Below are positions 44,240 through 54,459 of a DNA stretch of 64,000 nt, one piece after another. Below the pieces are notes generated by a model that worked only from the letters and a program-made list of their open reading frames with translations, was not told where the DNA came from and ran no database searches. Source of the DNA: Leptasterias polaris (lineage: Eukaryota; Echinodermata; Asteroidea; Forcipulatida; Asteriidae); the NCBI GenBank assembly GCA_037783415.1, contig JAZGTN010000073.1:310001-374000 (forward strand), read 5' to 3'. A program made the position numbers and the translations under genes. Numbering within the stretch: the stretch's first letter is position 1; each line of letters begins with the position of its first letter.

Positions 44240-44534
44240 CTTTTTCATACAAGAGTTTTTCTGTTTGATCAATATCTCCAATAACTGCAACATTGCCAAT
44301 GCTCCTCATCATTTCTTTTAGCTTTCTGTATTTGCCAACTACTATGACTTCTTTGGCCTCTAACTCACGTATCATCTCTCTCACATCCTTTATCTTCTCA
44401 AGTTCTGCATCTTTGAAGCCACCAAAGTCATCTGCTTTGACTAACAACTTGAGGTCCTCAAAATTGTCAGTGGTTAAAGTCCTTTTCAAGCGTAGCATTA
44501 AGAGACTGTGTTCTTTTGGTCTCTCACTAGCCAT
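44240..44534 (-). CDS. DED exon of the truncated NLR paralogue
   Basis: About 98 codons, same start context and the same phase-1 donor as 20525-20822. It keeps the DED pattern (LMLRLKRTLTTDNFEDLKLL; EKIKDVREMIRELEAKEVI; KYRKLKEMMRSIGNVAVIG) with roughly 80 percent identity by eye and no stop. It is separated from any NACHT exon, so it may be a DED-only transcript or a pseudogene. Confidence 0.7.
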
Positions 44535-44648
44535 TTTGCTCCGATATTGTCATCCTTTTGCAAAAGTGTAGAAGGCTGCAGACAAGACCCTGTAGTGAAA
44601 CATCCCAAAACATCTAATGACGCCACAATTCAAATATATGGGTCTGTA

Positions 44649-44762
44649 CTAGACCCAGTAACTGGGGCGCTGTACTCCTTTTTTGAAATTTTGACATAAT
44701 CTGTCCGTAGATGATATCAAAATTTCAATAAAGGAGTACAGCGCCCCAGTTACTGGGTCTAG
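44649..44762. mobile_element. Snap-back inverted-repeat element (114 bp)
   Basis: Perfect 32-bp inverted arms (ctagacccagtaactggggc... and complement) around a 50-bp centre that itself has gaaattttga/tcaaaatttc. It is absent from the paralogous site at 20.93 kb. One arm end resembles gtacaacgccccagtcactg at 428-447. Confidence 0.85.
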
Positions 44763-44763
44763 G

Positions 44764-44789
44764 CATGGAGGTCTATTTCTACCTCCATG
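44764..44789. repeat. 9-bp-arm hairpin catggaggt
   Basis: catggaggt-ctatttct-acctccatg. Single-arm relatives occur at 5531-5550, 52573-52590 and 63305-63323. Confidence 0.55.
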
Positions 44790-44891
44790 GTCTAGGTCTG
44801 TACATATATTTGTACGGAGAATGGCAATAAATTTGATCTTTTGACACACAAAACATTCCAGTATAGAATGTACAGACCCGCTTCTTGTTAT

Positions 44892-44908
44892 ATCATCCAA
44901 TCACGTCA
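44892..44908 (-). promoter_or_regulatory. Conserved CRE-like plus CCAAT-like element, copy 2
   Basis: The minus strand reads TGACGTGATTGGATGAT, identical to 21004-21020, upstream of the paralogous DED exon; here the distance is larger because of the 44.65-kb insertion. Confidence 0.45.
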
Positions 44909-45273
44909 TGTTTAAAACATTTTTCTGGAAGAGCATATTTTTACATGTACAAAATGACATTTTACACTATTTTAATTTGAGGTTGGAGACTTATACTTGT
45001 AGTTGTTTTTACACTTTCATAGGGACTCTGAGTGATCACAAAGGAGTGATCACAAAGCTGTAACAAGCTGGATCACAGAATGGAGGGGGAAAAACACCAC
45101 TACAATAGAATGGCATTCAGTCCTAATCCTAAGGGTGCTCTACCTCCATCGGATGGAGGGTTTCGATTATCACAACTACACAAAACAGATTTCCCACTAA
45201 CCCAACATCAACATTGTATTGTCCATGGAGAGGAACACGGTAGTACTACTACTAGATAGTAGTACATGTGTAC

Positions 45274-46488
45274 TGTTGGGCGCAATCAAGCCGCCCGCGC
45301 AAGCTTCAAGACGGGCCGCGCAAACCTCAAGATGGGCCGCGCAAACTTCACAGCTTGCGGGAGTAAAATTTGCGTGCGGCAAATTTGCGTGTGCGGATGA
45401 AGATTGCGCACTACATTTCTCAAGCTCGACATGAACTGCACGGCATAAAATGACCTTATAGCGTCGTTGCATGCACGCTGCAGATTCAGCGGCAACATGG
45501 CAGCTGTCAACTCGGCAACAAATCGTTAGTTTAGTTGTAGCTATGTTAGGCCACAGAACTAAAACAAATTGTTGATCGTCCTTTTTTTTCGGGGGGTGGA
45601 AAGGGAGGACGGTTTTTATTTATATTTTTTTATTTTTGTATTCATTTTTGATGACACAGCCAAATATGAAATACAGAATAGAGAAATCGTCACAATCACT
45701 GTCAACAGCTGCAGTGCATCTCAATTAATTTTTGAAGTAATTACCAAACGCACTAATTTACTTTAAAAATATAAAGACTTTTTACTGAAATTTAAGAAAC
45801 CAGCATACCTTTCATATCTTTTTTCTTTGTGCTGTTGTAACAGAACCTTACAAATGAGTTTAGGTTTTTTTGTTTTGTGGTTATACAGTGTAGTTGATAG
45901 GAAACTGATTTATAAAACAACCTATTTGTGTAACGTGTGTATTGATATTTTGGGATTTGGAGTTGTTCTTCTCATTAAAATAAACGTGTGATCATAAATA
46001 AACACAGCAACACGCCAAGAGTGAAATTCATTTATGTTGTTATAATAACTTATAACTCAATATAACTTATTTAGACCTTGGTCCTCCATGTTAAAATTAG
46101 GTTTATAACTAGGTTTAAAGAAAGTATTGGTAAGCTAAAAATTAAATCTTTTTGTGAACTGATTATACATCGCATCAGCATCCAGTGATGTGGGCAAATT
46201 GACTGTCAACATTTATTATTTATTGAAACAGTCCCCCAGACTTGTAAAATCGAACAACATTTGGCGTTGCGTTAATACTAATAGCAGACTGTGTCAAGTC
46301 TAATACTGCTGATCTGGCTTTGACATGAACTACATGCAACAGCACCAAATTTAAGCAGGGCCTGAAATTTGCGTGGAATTTCTGGTGTGCAGGCTTAAAC
46401 CTGCGCGCGCAAATTTAGTATGCGCCATCAAGTTTGCGCGCTCAGCGAAGGCTGGAGTTTGCGCGAGGATTGAAGTTTGCGCCCAACA
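45274..46488. mobile_element. Putative TIR element with TGTTGGGCGCAA ends
   Basis: tgttgggcgcaa at the left and its exact complement at 46477-46488, each followed inward by imperfect gcgcgcaaa/tttgcgc-rich repeats (45290-45400 and 46395-46480). Both are flanked outward by tagtactactac-like sequence. The centre is AT-rich and non-coding. Confidence 0.55.
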
Positions 46489-46523
46489 CTACCAAAGTAC
46501 TACTACTACCCCCTACTAGTAGG

Positions 46524-47189
46524 GTCCGACCTCATATTATCGTGGTGGTTATCGCTTTTTTGTGCCCAAATAAAATATTACCAACCTGTGTAAAGTGTCG
46601 TTATTATCATTGCTGAAGTATTACTTTCCACTATGAGCTAAAAAAATACATCGTTTGTCTGATTTAATTCGTCAACGACGTCTCTGAAAGTGAGCATGCG
46701 CGTGGTGCGATTCTGGAGGAGAGCCTCATATCATCACGGCATCGTGCCGACATGTCATATGTACGGTAAAGGATATTGAGCGCGCAATTCTTCACAGCGA
46801 CAGCAAATGGTATTTTACGAAAAAAATACCTTGTTTTAACTCCGTACTTCTGTGTACAATTTCGAGAGTGTGACACGTCCAATGACAAAAATTCAAATTG
46901 CAAAAGTGAAAATTGGGGCTAGCACTTTGCAATAAAGTGTGACAAGATTAGGGGTAGGCCTACGTTTTGACGGACATGGTCAACGGAAATTCACTAGGTC
47001 AGTAAAAAGTACATTTTTGTAAAAATTTGTGAATAACTTTCCAGGAGACGATACATTTGTTCTCGGAGGTCCACAAAATAGTTGTCAGGGCCTTAGTTAC
47101 CGGTTCACTTATTGAAAGTCGTCGCTTGGGGGGGTATTGACAACAACAAAAAACTGAATTTCTGGTACCGCGGTAATATGAGGTCGGAC
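46524..47189. mobile_element. Putative TIR element with GTCCGACCTCATATTA ends
   Basis: 19-bp terminal inverted repeats with one mismatch (46524-46542 and 47171-47189), flanked by ctactagtag and tatactagag. 666 bp, no ORF recognised. Confidence 0.65.
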
Positions 47190-47274
47190 TATACTAGAGT
47201 AGCAGTACTACAGTAGCACTCTGCATAGAGAAAGGATGCACTCAGTTGGCCCTAGTTGTGATAACCCTCCATCC

Positions 47275-47850
47275 TGCTGACTCCACTAAATGGCCGACAT
47301 GTTCTGCTAGTCTTATTTCCAGTCGTAAAACGATGATCAGGGGTCGAGTGCTGCTGTGATATGCCGTGTCTAAGCCCTCATCCCTCCTGTACCCGAGTCA
47401 CTTCAAAATGTCGTACCCAAGTCACTTCGTACCCAAGTCACTTCGTACCTCAATTGTCTGACTCTGGCTGCACATCATGGTAGTAGGCTCACACTGCTCA
47501 ATCATCATGTCATGAGTCCACGTTGTCAAACACAAATCTTATAAAATTACTTACAATTGCTGGCAATATGGAAGTGAAGCACTTCGAGAATCGAATCTTA
47601 ATTGATAACTCCGGTGTCAGTCCAGGAAGGAAGTACCCCTGCAGAGTGCAAATAGTAATGGAGACTGACTGGCGTATCAATTATAATAATATTCTACCAC
47701 GTATTTGTGCCACCACACGGAGGTACCACACGACCCCATCACCTTCCGGGTCGAGTCATGCGTACTTTCTTAGACGAGTCAACAGAGGGCGTTATCAGAC
47801 AACATTAAACTGCAACACATTAATTATTCGTCTCATGCGTGTGCACGGGG
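47275..47850. other. No gene recognised
   Basis: Includes a short tandem of cgtacccaagtcactt (47393-47450). The ORF 47523-47861 (plus) has no recognisable domain. Confidence 0.45.
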
Positions 47851-47993
47851 CAGTGTTGTAGTCGAGACCTGGGAGTCCGAGACCGAGACCGAGACCTGGA
47901 GGTCCGAGGGGGAGACCAAGACCGAGACCACAGGGTACCGAGAACCAGACCGAGACCAGCAAAAAGTGGTCTCGAGACCTATGTACCACACTG
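47851..47993. mobile_element. Short TIR element (CAGTGTTGTAG family), copy 3
   Basis: 143 bp, starts cagtgttgtagtcgagacc and ends ggtctcgagacc ... taccacactg, with an interior of gagacc words. An independent insertion from the two intronic copies. Confidence 0.75.
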
Positions 47994-48729
47994 GCGCGGG
48001 TATATGGAGGAGGGCAGAATCATCGGGTTGGGGTGGGGTGGGGTGGGGTGGGGTGGGGGGAGGGGACAGAATCTCCTGCCAAGAAACGGATTCCGCTTTC
48101 AAGACCGGTGGTTCCCCGTCCAGCCCCAAGTACTAGACTGCATTCAGCCTTTCTGTTATAATAAGTGCAGGTGGTTTCTTTCTGCTTTCTTTTTAATGTT
48201 CCTTTGCACCAACTATTATAAGAAGGGATGACCTTTTGTAAAGTTTTGTTTCTTATAAAACATAATACATAATATATAACATATAAAGTTTTTTGTAATC
48301 TTATGTGAAATAACTACTTGCAAACTTTTGCGTGGAGGTCCATGCAGCCAAGCAAACGCTTTAACCAGTGAGGCAAATTTTGTCGAACGAAACACTTTTT
48401 GTAAACCTGAGTATACAACTACGAGTGGTTCTCTTCCATTGTAATTAGTCCCCCCCCCCTCCCCCCACCGACCACGTTGTCCAGTAAAGGAGCCACGTTG
48501 TCCAGTAAAGGAGCCGGGTTGTTGTGTGCTAGCCCGTTCACTCACACCAGTACGCCCCTGCCAACAGTGCCCCAAATGAGACTGTGGCGGCGACATGTAC
48601 AAAGTATGTACACGACAATAAATTATTTAGAGTTTCAGTTTGTACAGTTCACGTATTTAAGTTTTATTGCTCTTCTCATAGTCATGGCTTGTACAGTTTC
48701 CTCGTTCTTAGGTTACAACTCTGTCCTGG
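47994..48729. other. No gene; simple repeats
   Basis: Contains a (ggggt)n tract (48028-48066), a C-rich tract (48449-48470) and two copies of acgttgtccagtaaaggagcc (48473-48514). Confidence 0.5.
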
Positions 48730-50745
48730 TATATCACGTGGAAACCAGTCATCTCACCCCCCGGCAAAGTCGCCCCCACAAAGTCTCCCCCCACAAAGTC
48801 GCCCCCCACAAAGTTGCCCCCTGCAAAGTTGCCCCCTGCAAAGTTGCCCCCTGCAAAGTTGCCCCCTGCAAAGTCGCCCCCCAGCAAGCTCGCCCCCTCC
48901 AGGTACAAACTCGCCCCCCGCCAGAGTTGCCCCCTAACAAAGTCGCCCCCTAACAAAGTCGCCCCTGACACAGTTGCCCCCCCTTGGTTATGACTACAAG
49001 GTGAAGCTTACAATGTAGAAGAGTTCTGAGAAGATTAGGTCGTGTTCCGTCCAACACGACAACTTCGGCTACAGCTACATGTACAGCTGTTGCTGGCTCG
49101 GTCGACAGCAAGAAGCTTTTGCGAGGCTGTGCTGCCATCTTCGGCAATAAGATGGACACTAACGTAACGTCTTAAGACTTGAGTGCAAAATAAGTTAACT
49201 AACTCATAAAACAAGGGCAACTGCAGTGCAAAAAATTAGTGGCAATTTTACTGTCCAATAATAAAAGATTTATCTTACAAATATCAACAACACTATCCAG
49301 GGCTCGAATTTTACACTGGACCACAGGCCCGAGGCCAGTAATTTTGGTGTTGGGTCAGTAAACTTATGACCTAACAAGTCCAATGGTCTTGTGTTTTTCA
49401 ATTGAATAACAGAAACAAATTATGTTCAAATGGTGACTTTGGGTCTAATAAATTATCTTTCAATTCTATGAGTAATCAAGTATCCTCTTCTCTTACTTGC
49501 CTCAGTTCGGGTTCATATAAAAGCAGTCAAGTGCATGTTAAACCGTGGCAACAAGTTTTTTTTTCTTTTCACATTTTGAATCAAGTCTTGTGGATTTTCT
49601 CCCCAAATTCGAGCCCTGCACTATCTCGGTATGGGCTACGCCCGTTTTTCAAATTTTTTTTTTTCATCGTTTTATCATTTGGTGACAGTTAACCCCCCCT
49701 GTACAAGATTAATTTATTTATTAAGTCTCCTGTAAATTGTTCTATTCGTCTTTTGATAGTTTTTAAAGTACATACCGGTACATAACTTATGAAATATATT
49801 TTTGAAATATACATGTATGTCTTTACGTTTATTTATTGATGGACATTAATCGGTGATTTTTTTTCGTTTAGTTTTTTTTATTCCTCGTTTTATCATTTGG
49901 TTGACAGTTTACAGTGCAAAATTAATTTATTTATTAACTCCTGTATATTTTTCTATTCGTCTTTTGATAGTTTTTAAAGTCAATACATAACTTATGAAAT
50001 ATATTTCTGTATGTTTTTACGTTTATTTATTGATGGACATTAATCGATGATTTTTTATCCTTTAATTGAAAAAGAAATACTATACAGTATATTTTTGTGA
50101 GAAATCTTTTATGTAACTGTTAAGCTTGGTTGGTTGCTTTTGTACTTTATTGCTTTTATTACATTTTAATTGATGTACATTAAGTACTGATTCCAAAGGC
50201 AAATTTTTGTCACTCATCAATTTAGTGCAGTTTAATGTAAAGTTTGTTTAGTTAATGTTTCTTGAATTTCTTTTTAAAATTAAATACTGAGTTAAAACGG
50301 GCAAATTTGTGCATTTTTTGTTTTGTTTTTCAATTAGATAGTTATTACACTGTAGTTAGTTATTCTCAACAAAAATGTCAAAAGTTTTTAAGGATTAAAT
50401 TAATGTTTCTTGAATTTCTTTAAAAAATTAAATACTGAGTTACAACAGGAGAATTTTTGTCAAAATTTGTTGTTTTTCAATTTATTAAGTTATTTATCCT
50501 CAAGTAAAATGTATACAGTCTTTAAGGATTCCCTTTCTTGAATCAAGTTAAAAACAACCAAAATTTCCCTTTTAAGAAAAATCATTGCAACAATAGCAAA
50601 AATGCATAGGGGGCGACTTTGTCAGGGGGCGACTCTGGCGGGGGGCGACTTTGTAGGGGCGACATTGTGGGGGGAGACTTTGTGGGGGGGAGATGACTGG
50701 CATTGGCAATCTTTCACGTACTGTATTACTATTGTATTTGTTGGG
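48730..50745. mobile_element. TU-like fold-back element with minisatellite arms
   Basis: The left arm is a ~220-bp array of acaaagtcgcccccc units (48765-48985). The right arm is the inverted array (50608-50697). Outside each array lies an inverted pair containing ccagtcatctc/gagatgactgg and cacgt. The 1.6-kb AT-rich middle holds internal tandem duplications and no recognisable transposase. Long inverted ends made of ~15-bp direct repeats are the hallmark of sea urchin TU elements. Confidence 0.7.
49668..50055. repeat. Tandem duplication (~210 bp) inside the fold-back element
   Basis: Two copies beginning cgttttatcatttggt and containing ctattcgtcttttgatagt and gtttatttattgatggacat. A second, ~170-bp duplication with taatgtttcttgaatttctt lies at 50258-50480. 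Confidence 0.8.
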
Positions 50746-50838
50746 CGCGATCGGTCAATTTGCACGATCGACCGATCGCGCTGCGCTATTGAAAGATCTA
50801 TTGTTCGCGCAGCAATCGGTCGATCGCGCAAACATATA
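50739..50838. repeat. GATCG-rich palindromic cluster
   Basis: gcgcgatcggtc pairs with gaccgatcgcgc, and caatcggtcgatcgcgc follows; cgatcg-type words occur about seven times in 100 bp. It lies just outside the fold-back element's right arm. Confidence 0.6.
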
Positions 50839-51950
50839 TTAAAACGTGGTGAACATTGAAACTTTCACACCACGCACCGATCTTCGATGACTTCAATAGC
50901 GTCCCATTTGTTTTGAGTTTGACCTGTTTTCGATGCAAACAAGAAAGTATGGTGTCCGGGTGAAGCCATACATGGAAGAAACATCTGCAGTGACTGCAAG
51001 TTTTCTGTGAGACTTAGTGTATGACTCTATAGCCAGCAGTTTTCTTCATTTTATTCAACATATTTTTTATTTAGTTTTTAAAATAACCATGGTATTTTTT
51101 TTTTACTTATAAAAAAAAAATAAAAAAATGTAAATAATTCTTGGCTTTCAAATCTTATTTTTATTTAGTTTTGTGTCTTGTTATGTTTCTTAACATTTAT
51201 AATAAAGCATATAAATAAACAGTGATAACAGTGATAATCGAATCACAAAGATGATGTTTAAATTTTAATATTAATAACAAAAATGATAGAGTGTTACAAA
51301 ACAAAATTATCCAGACTATTAGAAAATGATATAAGGCACGTGGCTTCTTTAAGCCTCTGTATTTTTTTTCCCAGAATGCTCAGCAGAATGTTCAGTCACA
51401 TGATTTGATCATCGTGAATTGTGAATTGAAAAAGTGTTTGATGAAACTTTTTCGTTTTTTTAATTTTTTTTATGGCCCCCGACAGTATGACATATTTTTG
51501 TACCTTGTAGAAAAGCCTAAATACCACAACTTTTTGCATTTACAAGTGCAACTAACCAGTGGAGCCTTACATGTTTCTAAGTTTTGGTCAAATGAGAGGA
51601 GACTCTTTGCTTGGCAAGTCAAACCACAAAAATTGTATCTAGGGACTGTTTACATCGCGCGCAGAGAGGTCAAATGTTTGCCTCGATTTTAGGGACCCCC
51701 TGAATACAGGGCGTCCTACGATACTACATCGAAAACCGGACAGGCATGACAGGGGAGGATATATCAATATCATATATGTTCACTAGATTCACTAGATTCA
51801 CTAGATTCACTGTGGCACTGTGTCTTGTGTTCACTGTGTTTTCACGTAAAAACTGTAGGCTTAAAGATAAAGAACAATAAACTCATTTAGTTTCAAGTAA
51901 CTGAAGTAACATTAAACTGTGCTAACAAATTATCACGAAAATAGGTTCTG
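50839..51950. other. No gene recognised
   Basis: AT-rich with A/T homopolymers. Contains actagattc repeated in tandem about 3.5 times at 51779-51811. Confidence 0.5.
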
Positions 51951-52039
51951 ATTAAACATTAGTTGCGATAATCGTAACCCTCCTTTCCCGAACGGCCTTC
52001 GGGAAAGGAGGGTTACGATTATCGCAACTAATTAAACAT
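51951..52039. mobile_element. 71-bp palindromic MITE with 9-bp target duplication
   Basis: The element 51960-52030 is two perfect 33-bp inverted arms (tagttgcgataatcgtaacc ...) around the 5-bp centre cggcc. It is flanked by attaaacat at 51951-51959 and 52031-52039. Confidence 0.88.
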
Positions 52040-53763
52040 GTGCCTTTTAACTCCAAACCAAACGTTAGAAAACTTCATTAAAATTTAAATTAATAAGTCA
52101 TCAAAAAACACTATTTTCAAATAGGCCAAAACCCCTAAAATTACTGCATATGGAACTATGATACGTAAAGATGTATTTACCTGTATCCAAGGTCTGTGGT
52201 AGAATGGAACGTGGACAAATTTAGATGACAAAAAGGGGCTTGGAAATCTTATCTTTTAGTTTTTACAATGTGGCTCAGCTGAAAATAGCGCCCTCAAGAG
52301 GCAAAGGTCCAAGATAGAAAAATCAACATACCGAAGAAAAGAAATTTTAGGCTTTGTTTGGTGTTTGCAATTAAAACACTTTTTGGTGTGCATTCATCAA
52401 CTTGTATAAAGTAGCCAGAAACTAAAGTATAGTTAACTCAACTAAAGTAATTGTCAAGATATGGTGGAACGATCACCAATTGAGACATCTGGGCCAGATG
52501 CGATTTTCATACCAAAAATCTTTCGTTTTAATTGTAAAAAAAATGTAAGCAAAAAGGGGCACTGCGTAAAATCATGGAGGTAGAATTAGATAAACATTGG
52601 TTTTAAAACGAGAATGACAAACTATTGGCAAAAATATATTTTTATAAAAATCGCGTTCCGGATGGCGTACTAGCGCCCTCGCTTGGGCTTTGATAGCCAT
52701 TGCACTTTGGCCTTTTTTCATTCACACTCGAGTGTTCACCTACCTTGAGTAAAGACTACTCGTTATTGAACCGGGGATGTCGGCGCGCCATGCAGCAGAC
52801 AGGTTGACCTACTTCTAAGGTCATGTATTGACGGGTAAAACATAAACAAACCTTTAGAAGGCTTAACTGTAGTGTTGCACTGTTACTAATGTGTTAGTGT
52901 TACTGTTATGTTATTGTTATTTACTAGTAACTATTAGTTTTAAGTATTAGGTAACACACACAAACGGATTCACCATTTTAACTGATTGGAATACTGATCG
53001 ACTCTCATCGCGGGAAGGTCCCCGCGGTGAGGATTTGATGATGGCGCCCCTTGAAACTTTCCAAATAGAAATTCACAATTTTCTCATAAGGTGCCCATTT
53101 CCCGTTCAGGAATGAAGCATCAGGTGGCTGAATGTAACAACATTGCTTTTGATAAACTATCTTTGTACTTTGATGACAAAATAACCCAAAGTTTGGCAGG
53201 CTCAATACTTATAGTCCTCTGGACAAATTGCCTTTGTGCCCTTGAAATATTCTCTTTAATTAGGAAGAAAATTAACGCTTAAATGGTGCCATTGCCCTTT
53301 CAATATTTAGCCTGATTGTGGATATAGCCGGCATCGGCTTATTAGTTTTACCATGGCCTTCTTCCATGGTTTTATTAAACACTTTTTACTTATTTTTAAG
53401 CCGGCAAATCTTGGTCATGACATAAAACGTATACAATTGCAGGGATTCTCGACCACTGTTTAGGTAACTCAGTGGAATGCTTCAGACTGCTTATCTACCA
53501 AGATCTCATCTGCTCCAACTTCAAATCCCTCAATGCCGCCAACATTTTATTTCTTTTGTCATCACCCACAAAAAAAGAATGTTCTTAAAAGTTTTTTTAA
53601 GGGAAATAAGTCTGAAGTTTGTAAAAAATGGTCTAAGTCCCCCAAAACAGTCACTGGACTGGGCATGTTCAGTGCCGGCACAATCTACACAACCAACAAA
53701 AACTGTAACCAACATGTAATTTAAAAATAAAATTATTTAAGAAATTGATATTTCCACTTAAAG
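52040..53763. other. No gene recognised upstream of the CoA-transferase exons
   Basis: Should contain the promoter and N-terminal exon(s) of the CoA-transferase gene, but none could be identified. The ORFs at 53091-53282 and 53477-53724 do not resemble the family N-terminus. Confidence 0.4.
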
Positions 53764-53916
53764 GTGACCGTGTCTCATGGTGGTGGGGCTACTATACACC
53801 CTTGACTCTCGTTGATGCGATGGTGAATCACGGCAAGAAGGCTTCCTTGAGAAATGTTGAAGTGGTCCATATACACACTGAGGGACCAGGCAAATATATG
53901 CATCCAGAGTGTGAAG
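53764..53916 (+). pseudogene. CoA-transferase exon 1 of those found (altered reading frame)
   Basis: Bounded by acceptor TTAAAG/GT and donor GAAG/GTAATG, phase 1-1. The 3' part is a clear match to the ACH1/4-hydroxybutyrate CoA-transferase N-terminal region (LVDAMVNHGKKASL; VVHIHTEGPGKYMHPECEG). The 5' part reads GDRVSWWWGYYTPL, where the family has a His-Gly-Gly-Ala-Ala-Thr-like loop. That loop is visible here in a neighbouring frame (CAT GGT GGT GGG GCT ACT), so two compensating indels have replaced it. The splice sites look normal. Confidence 0.75.
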
Positions 53917-54129
53917 GTAATGTACCTGTCAAATTATAAAAAAGCTTAATAGCTACCTTAGGAATGACTTCAAGAAAAACTCCACTAGACATTATTTTCC
54001 AATCGAGCCCAAATTTTCACAGGTTTATTGTTTTATGTATGTTGGGATACACTGTTCGATACTGGTCTTTGACAATTACCAAAAGTATACCCTGCCTCTA
54101 AGATTTTTGCGTTGAAAATTGTTTGGCAG

Positions 54130-54320
54130 GTCAGTTGAATCCACACATGCCCCGGACATTTAGGAGATGGTCTGATTCACATGTCGCATTTCCACTACAT
54201 TGTTGAAGTCAACACTCCACTCTTCAACAAGAAACCGCTCAAGATCTCACCAGAACAGCACCATAATTGGTAAAACCATTGCAGACAATCTAGTTGATAA
54301 TGGAGCCACGCTACAAATGG
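54130..54320 (+). pseudogene. CoA-transferase exon 2 of those found (two frameshifts)
   Basis: Starts after TTTGGCAG and ends at ATGG/GTGAGA. Family sequence is readable only across frame changes: QLNPHMPRTF, then after an extra A near 54162 GDGLIHMSHFHYIVEVNTPL, then after another shift near 54258 IIGKTIADNLVDNGATLQM. The ~80 residues that normally lie between exon 1 and this exon are absent from the 213-bp gap, which holds only repeat R3. Confidence 0.75.
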
Positions 54321-54459
54321 GTGAGAAAAGATCTTTCGCAGTGTTCTCCCTCAACAGTGGTCCGCTGGCCAAATGCTGGTCAAAAAGACCCAAGGACCAG
54401 TCAAAATTCTTTCCAACTAGTCTAATGGAGCAAACTATTGCTTGCCACTACCACACATA

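Larger units (their letters stand above)
42062..45141 (-). repeat. Segmental duplication, copy 2 (NLR 5' half)
   Basis: Collinear with 17045-21253. It lacks linker A and the NACHT-LRR exon, and lacks the 1351-bp transposon, but carries a private inverted-repeat element at 44649-44762. Its left end abuts the LRR remnant and its right end abuts a nested transposon region. Confidence 0.88.
45152..47274. mobile_element. Nested inverted-repeat region, outer pair
   Basis: ggatggagggttt...ttatcacaacta at 45152-45179 is inverted at 47253-47274 (tagttgtgataaccctccat). Within it lie two further inverted pairs (45274-46488 and 46524-47189). The core resembles the arms of the 71-bp palindrome at 51960-52030. 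No transposase ORF. Confidence 0.5.

Noticed and set aside
48477..48953. Proline/lysine-rich plus-strand ORFs of 117-158 codons
   Set aside because: Entirely generated by the minisatellite sequence, open in several frames.
48765..48985. Regular short repeats resembling a CRISPR array
   Set aside because: Units are contiguous 14-15 bp with no unique spacers, in a eukaryotic genome, and the array is inverted at 50.6 kb; this is a minisatellite arm.
53477..53724. N-terminal exon of the CoA-transferase gene
   Set aside because: Position is suitable, but none of the three frames resembles the family N-terminus or a mitochondrial presequence leading into a phase-1 donor.
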